Assembly (NCBI GenBank): GCA_934130105.1
Contig: CAKOXL010000008.1
Location: forward strand, 1 to 43,991
Length of the DNA stretch: 43,991 nt
Source: an uncultured Bacilli bacterium
GTDB taxonomy: Bacteria > Bacillota_I > Bacilli_A > RF39 > UBA660
Reading direction: 5' to 3'
Part shown: positions 41,313 to 43,991 of the stretch, one piece after another
Numbering within the stretch: position 1 is the stretch's first letter
Layout: every line of letters begins with the position of its first letter
Made by a program: the position numbers and the translations under genes
The notes under the pieces: generated by a model
Told to the model about the DNA's origin: nothing
Databases searched by the model: none
Seen by the model: only the letters and a program-made list of their open reading frames with translations

Positions 41313-41318
41313 TATAAT
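41313..41318 (+). promoter_or_regulatory. Promoter of tRNA-Arg
   Basis: TATAAT 12 nt before the tRNA start; TTGTTT at 41291-41296, 16 nt upstream, is a weak -35. Confidence 0.5.
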
Positions 41319-41330
41319 TAAGTGGTAGTT

Positions 41331-41407
<77 letters not shown>

Positions 41408-41417
41408 GATTGATACT

Positions 41418-41448
41418 AAACTCGAACTATAAAAAGTTCGAGTTTTAA
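41418..41448 (+). terminator. Terminator of tRNA-Arg
   Basis: AAACTCGAACT (41418-41428) and AGTTCGAGTTT (41435-41445) make a perfect 11-bp stem with loop ATAAAA, then a short T/A tail. Confidence 0.85.
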
Positions 41449-41498
41449 AATACTTAATTTTATGCTAAGATATTTATATAGATTAACTTGTTTTTTAA

Positions 41499-41525
41499 AA
41501 TTTAGAAACACAATTGCAGATTGAC
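41499..41525 (-). repeat. Inverted copy of the 27-nt repeat core at 11455-11481
   Basis: The reverse complement of this stretch equals 11455-11481 at 26 of 27 positions (a single C/T difference near the start). It lies after tRNA-Arg and its terminator and just before an accessory gene, mirroring the setting beside tRNA-Gly. Confidence 0.65.
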
Positions 41526-41576
41526 GAAGCAAATTTTGTAATTTATAAAATATTTTAGAATTGAGGAATAGAAAAT

Positions 41577-42461
41577 ATGTTTAAAGACATCAGGATATCT
41601 ATTGATAATAATAAAGTTGATTTTGAATATGAAATAGATGAAGATAAAGTAATTATTAAGACAATTGATGAATTAGAGATTGGAAAAAATTTAAAAATCT
41701 TTTATGATGAAAACATATATGAGATTAAATTAAATAACAGTACAAAATTTAGTGAAGGCAAGGCTGGAGAAATACTTATTAATTTAGATATTAAAAAATT
41801 GTCTTTTTCAGTAATATTAAAAAATAATTTTTTTGTCAAAAGTGTTTATAAATATATAAACAAATTGATTAACAAAGATATACTTATTAATGAAATAAAA
41901 ATATTTTTAAATTCTAAAATTGGAAAAAAATACAAAAAAGATTTGAATGTTTTATTAGATAATATTGAAAATAAAGATAAATCTTTAGAAGAATTAATAA
42001 TTAATAACGAAAATGAATATGAAAGAATAATTGATTTAATAATCCATAATAAAACTTATATTGACATTGTTAAGAATATGAGTGATTTAGAATTAATGTT
42101 ACTAATAACTTCTTACATTTTTGTACCATTTACACCAAATATAGATCAAGATTGTTTTAATGATTTAGTAAATGTGGCTAAAAATTATGATAATGCTTTA
42201 GAAAATATATGGCGTTTAGGAATGAATTACGATAGGAAAGGTTATAATTTTGATTTATTGGATCATTTCTTTGTAGATTCCAAAAATATATATTATTTAG
42301 GTGAATATATGAGTGGTATTCATCAAATAAACCAAGAAAAAATAGTTAATACAATAATCAAAACAAAAGATAAAGAATTTATAAAACAAATTTTAGAAAA
42401 TAATTTCATTGTAGATAACTTAGATGAAGAATATAAAAACATTTTGAAATCTAGCATATAA
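41577..42461 (+). CDS. Hypothetical protein, no recognised domain
   Basis: 294 residues, SD GAGGAATAG. Acidic and lysine-rich, no signal peptide or membrane segment. Residues 1-80 look beta-rich (DIRISIDNNKVDFEYEIDED); the rest is mainly helical (KSVYKYINKLINKDILINEI; SDLELMLLITSYIFVPFTPN). A short central motif YDNALENIWRLGMNYDRKGY is the most complex piece. I recognise no family. Its position right after tRNA-Arg and the repeat suggests a mobile or accessory origin; a defence-type role is possible but not supported by motifs. About 190 nt follow before the next promoter with nothing recognisable. Confidence 0.6.
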   Translation: MFKDIRISIDNNKVDFEYEIDEDKVIIKTIDELEIGKNLKIFYDENIYEIKLNNSTKFSEGKAGEILINLDIKKLSFSVILKNNFFVKSVYKYINKLINKDILINEIKIFLNSKIGKKYKKDLNVLLDNIENKDKSLEELIINNENEYERIIDLIIHNKTYIDIVKNMSDLELMLLITSYIFVPFTPNIDQDCFNDLVNVAKNYDNALENIWRLGMNYDRKGYNFDLLDHFFVDSKNIYYLGEYMSGIHQINQEKIVNTIIKTKDKEFIKQILENNFIVDNLDEEYKNILKSSI

Positions 42462-42691
42462 AAGTTGTTATACTGGCACCATTGACAAGTCTGTTCTAAC
42501 TATAGAACTTTAAATATATTTTCAGCCTGAAATATGACTGATTTTTTATATGATAAAAAATGCCCTTAGGTGATTAAATACTTTGACAAAGCAAAATAAT
42601 ATAAAAGAAAGATATTAAATATATGACTTAACTTTTGTTTACTATAATAAAAATTGTTGAATTTGCTGATTTTAAATAAGAGACATTATTA

Positions 42692-42700
42692 TGTTATAAT
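42692..42700 (+). promoter_or_regulatory. Extended -10 TGTTATAAT
   Basis: TG-T-TATAAT, 19 nt before the ATG at 42720, with SD GGTGATG between. Confidence 0.55.
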
Positions 42701-42719
42701 TATAAATAGTGGTGATGAT

Positions 42720-43277
42720 ATGAAAAATATAATAATACTTGGACCATCTAGAGTTGGAAAATCAATGCTATCTTCTATATTATGTAAGAAATATAATTTA
42801 AGCTATATTAGTGGTGATAGCATTAGAAATGCATTTATAAATATATATCCATCTTTAGGTTATACGACTAAAAATACTATTGAAAGAATTGAATTTTGCA
42901 AATTTATTAATTGGCTGATAAATGAGAATAATATCCATTTAAAAAAGGACATTTATTATGTGATAGATTCAGCTGATATATCATTGGATAATGCGATGAA
43001 AATTTTTAATAATTCGATAATAATTGGTATAGGTTGTAAAGATATTACTATTCAAGAAATGGTAGAAAAGATGAGGAAAAATGATACCAAACTTGAATGG
43101 ACGTATGGATATAGTGATGATGATTTATATAGTATTGCAAATGAAACAATTACTAATAGTAAAGAGTTATATAAAAAATGTTTAAATAGTAATATTCTTT
43201 ATTTTGATACATCAATCGATAGATATAAAACATATGAAGACATTTTTAACTATATTGAAAATGAAATGATGAAATAA
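42720..43277 (+). CDS. P-loop nucleoside/nucleotide kinase-like protein
   Basis: 185 residues from the ATG at 42720; the upstream in-frame start at 42654 precedes the promoter and SD. Walker A is IIILGPSRVGKSMLSSIL, followed by YNLSYISGDSIRNAF, where the Asp in place of a Walker-B-like residue fits small-molecule kinases of the adenylate/shikimate kinase fold. YYVIDSADISLDNAMK supplies a second acidic strand. Substrate unknown. The next frame, a broken HAD phosphatase, starts 2 nt after its stop, so an older kinase-phosphatase pair may have existed. Confidence 0.78.
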   Translation: MKNIIILGPSRVGKSMLSSILCKKYNLSYISGDSIRNAFINIYPSLGYTTKNTIERIEFCKFINWLINENNIHLKKDIYYVIDSADISLDNAMKIFNNSIIIGIGCKDITIQEMVEKMRKNDTKLEWTYGYSDDDLYSIANETITNSKELYKKCLNSNILYFDTSIDRYKTYEDIFNYIENEMMK

Positions 43278-43279
43278 AC

Positions 43280-43738
43280 ATGGATAAAGTTTTTTTATTT
43301 GATCTTGGGAATGTATTAGCTAAACCGTTAGATAATAGTGGATTATATGATAAACTTAATTGTAAAATTACTTATGAGCAATTGTAAAAACATTGGTTTG
43401 AAAATGATTTAGTTATAAAAGCACATGAAGGATTAGTATCGTATCAGAATAATTAAAGAATTGAAGAAAAAAATTATAAAAACGTATTATTGTCTAATTT
43501 GAGACTAATGGACTTTAATAGATATAAAGAACAGTTAGAACTACATGTTTAAATCTTATAAAATGAAATGGGTAAAGCTTGATAATGTAATTTATGAAAA
43601 AGTTATAAATATTATTGAAATAAAACCACAAAATATTGTATTTTTTGATGATAACGAAAAAATGTACAGTGCGCATTAAATGTTGGTATAATGTCTTATT
43701 TAGTTACATGTTATAGCATTTATTTTAATATTTCGTAA
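43280..43738 (+). pseudogene. Broken HAD-family hydrolase gene
   Basis: ATG 43280 opens VFLFDLGNVLAKPLD (HAD motif I with DxG-N-V), stopped by TAA at 43385-43387. The same frame continues HWFENDLVIKAHEGLVSYQ, then another TAA; further pieces read LSNLRLMDFNRYKEQLE (motif II region) and PQNIVFFDDNEK (motif IV). A frameshift in an A-run near 43660 joins NVQCALNVGIMSYLV, and the frame ends at TAA 43736-43738. Motif order I, II, IV is kept, so this is a decayed gene of the class I HAD phosphatases. It explains most of the 570-nt gap before the last gene. Confidence 0.8.
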
Positions 43739-43847
43739 CCTTTTTCTTAAAAATTATTTTAATACATTTATATTAGTTAATAATTCTATTAAAGATAATA
43801 AAAATTTAGAAATATATGATATAATAACCTAAAATGGTGGTGTTTAT

Positions 43848-43991
43848 ATGAATTTAAAAGAAGAATTAAAAGAATTAAGAACTAAATTATTATTACAATC
43901 TACTAATGAAACTGATGTTAATTTAGATGCTAAAGTAGATAATTTTATTGAATGGTATTTTAAAAATATGGTTAAAGGACATTATACTGAT
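43848..43991 (+). CDS. N-terminal part of an unidentified protein (cut by the window end)
   Basis: SD GGTGGTG and ATG 43848 open a frame that stays open for 48 codons to the window end. It begins MNLKEELKELRTKLLLQST, a charged helical start, with a later IEWYFKNMVKG. No family can be assigned from this piece. Confidence 0.6.
   Translation, partial: MNLKEELKELRTKLLLQSTNETDVNLDAKVDNFIEWYFKNMVKGHYTD

Overview
The window is AT-rich, densely coded DNA from a spore-forming, Gram-positive-type bacterium in the Bacilli/Firmicutes sphere. It could be one of the small-genome gut lineages related to RF39, but that placement is inference. TGA is used as a stop (for example after truB and yjjX) and Trp is TGG, so this is standard bacterial code and not mycoplasma code 4. 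Sporulation is supported by an intact pro-sigma-K-like gene, a CotY/CotZ-type coat protein, a YjcZ-like mini-protein, a YqfQ/VrrA-like protein beside trmK, and a sporulation-kinase-like gene with a predicted tandem Spo0A box. The SD is often GGTGAT, the downstream half of GGAGGTGAT, and many promoters look like TGTTATAAT placed only 15-25 nt before the ATG.

Region 1 (1-11,570) is an accessory island on the plus strand. It opens with a decayed IS200/IS605-type tnpB tail. Then come an ART-like protein, an ASCH + Cys/His-domain fusion, a HAD 5'-nucleotidase fused to a nucleoside hydrolase, a histidine phosphatase, an HD hydrolase, an HECGH metallopeptidase, an endonuclease-IV-like TIM barrel, an HhH-glycosylase-like protein with a YjjX-type (d)ITP/XTP phosphatase, a Sel1 protein, a GNAT and a second HD protein. 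Several gene remnants lie between them. The island ends at a hairpin repeat and tRNA-Gly(UCC).

Region 2 (11,571-41,410) is mainly core: a Rieske-FAD oxidoreductase; four tandem prepilin-like genes running into nfo; truB-murE; sigK; a polysaccharide deacetylase; yqeG-yqeH-nudix; dnaG-rpoD-trmK with the YqfQ-like gene; pilC and the prepilin peptidase; a lipid-type glycosyltransferase; two SEDS proteins (RodA/FtsW type); spore-coat genes; an EIIB-like membrane protein and the histidine kinase; def; comEA-comEC; an HD protein; tRNA-Arg(CCU). Pilins, PilC, PilD, ComEA and ComEC together form most of a DNA-uptake/type IV pilus-like machine. The PilB/ComGA ATPase is not in this window.

Region 3 (41,411-43,991) is a second accessory patch after tRNA-Arg. 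It holds a copy of the same repeat in inverted orientation, an unknown 294-residue protein, a P-loop kinase-like protein, a broken HAD gene and the start of a gene cut by the window end. The most interesting leads are the nucleotide/nucleic-acid 'hygiene' island with its two unusual fusions, the shared repeat at both tRNA-flanked junctions, the Spo0A-box kinase locus with a Cys-less EIIB-like partner, and the compact promoter/SD architecture.
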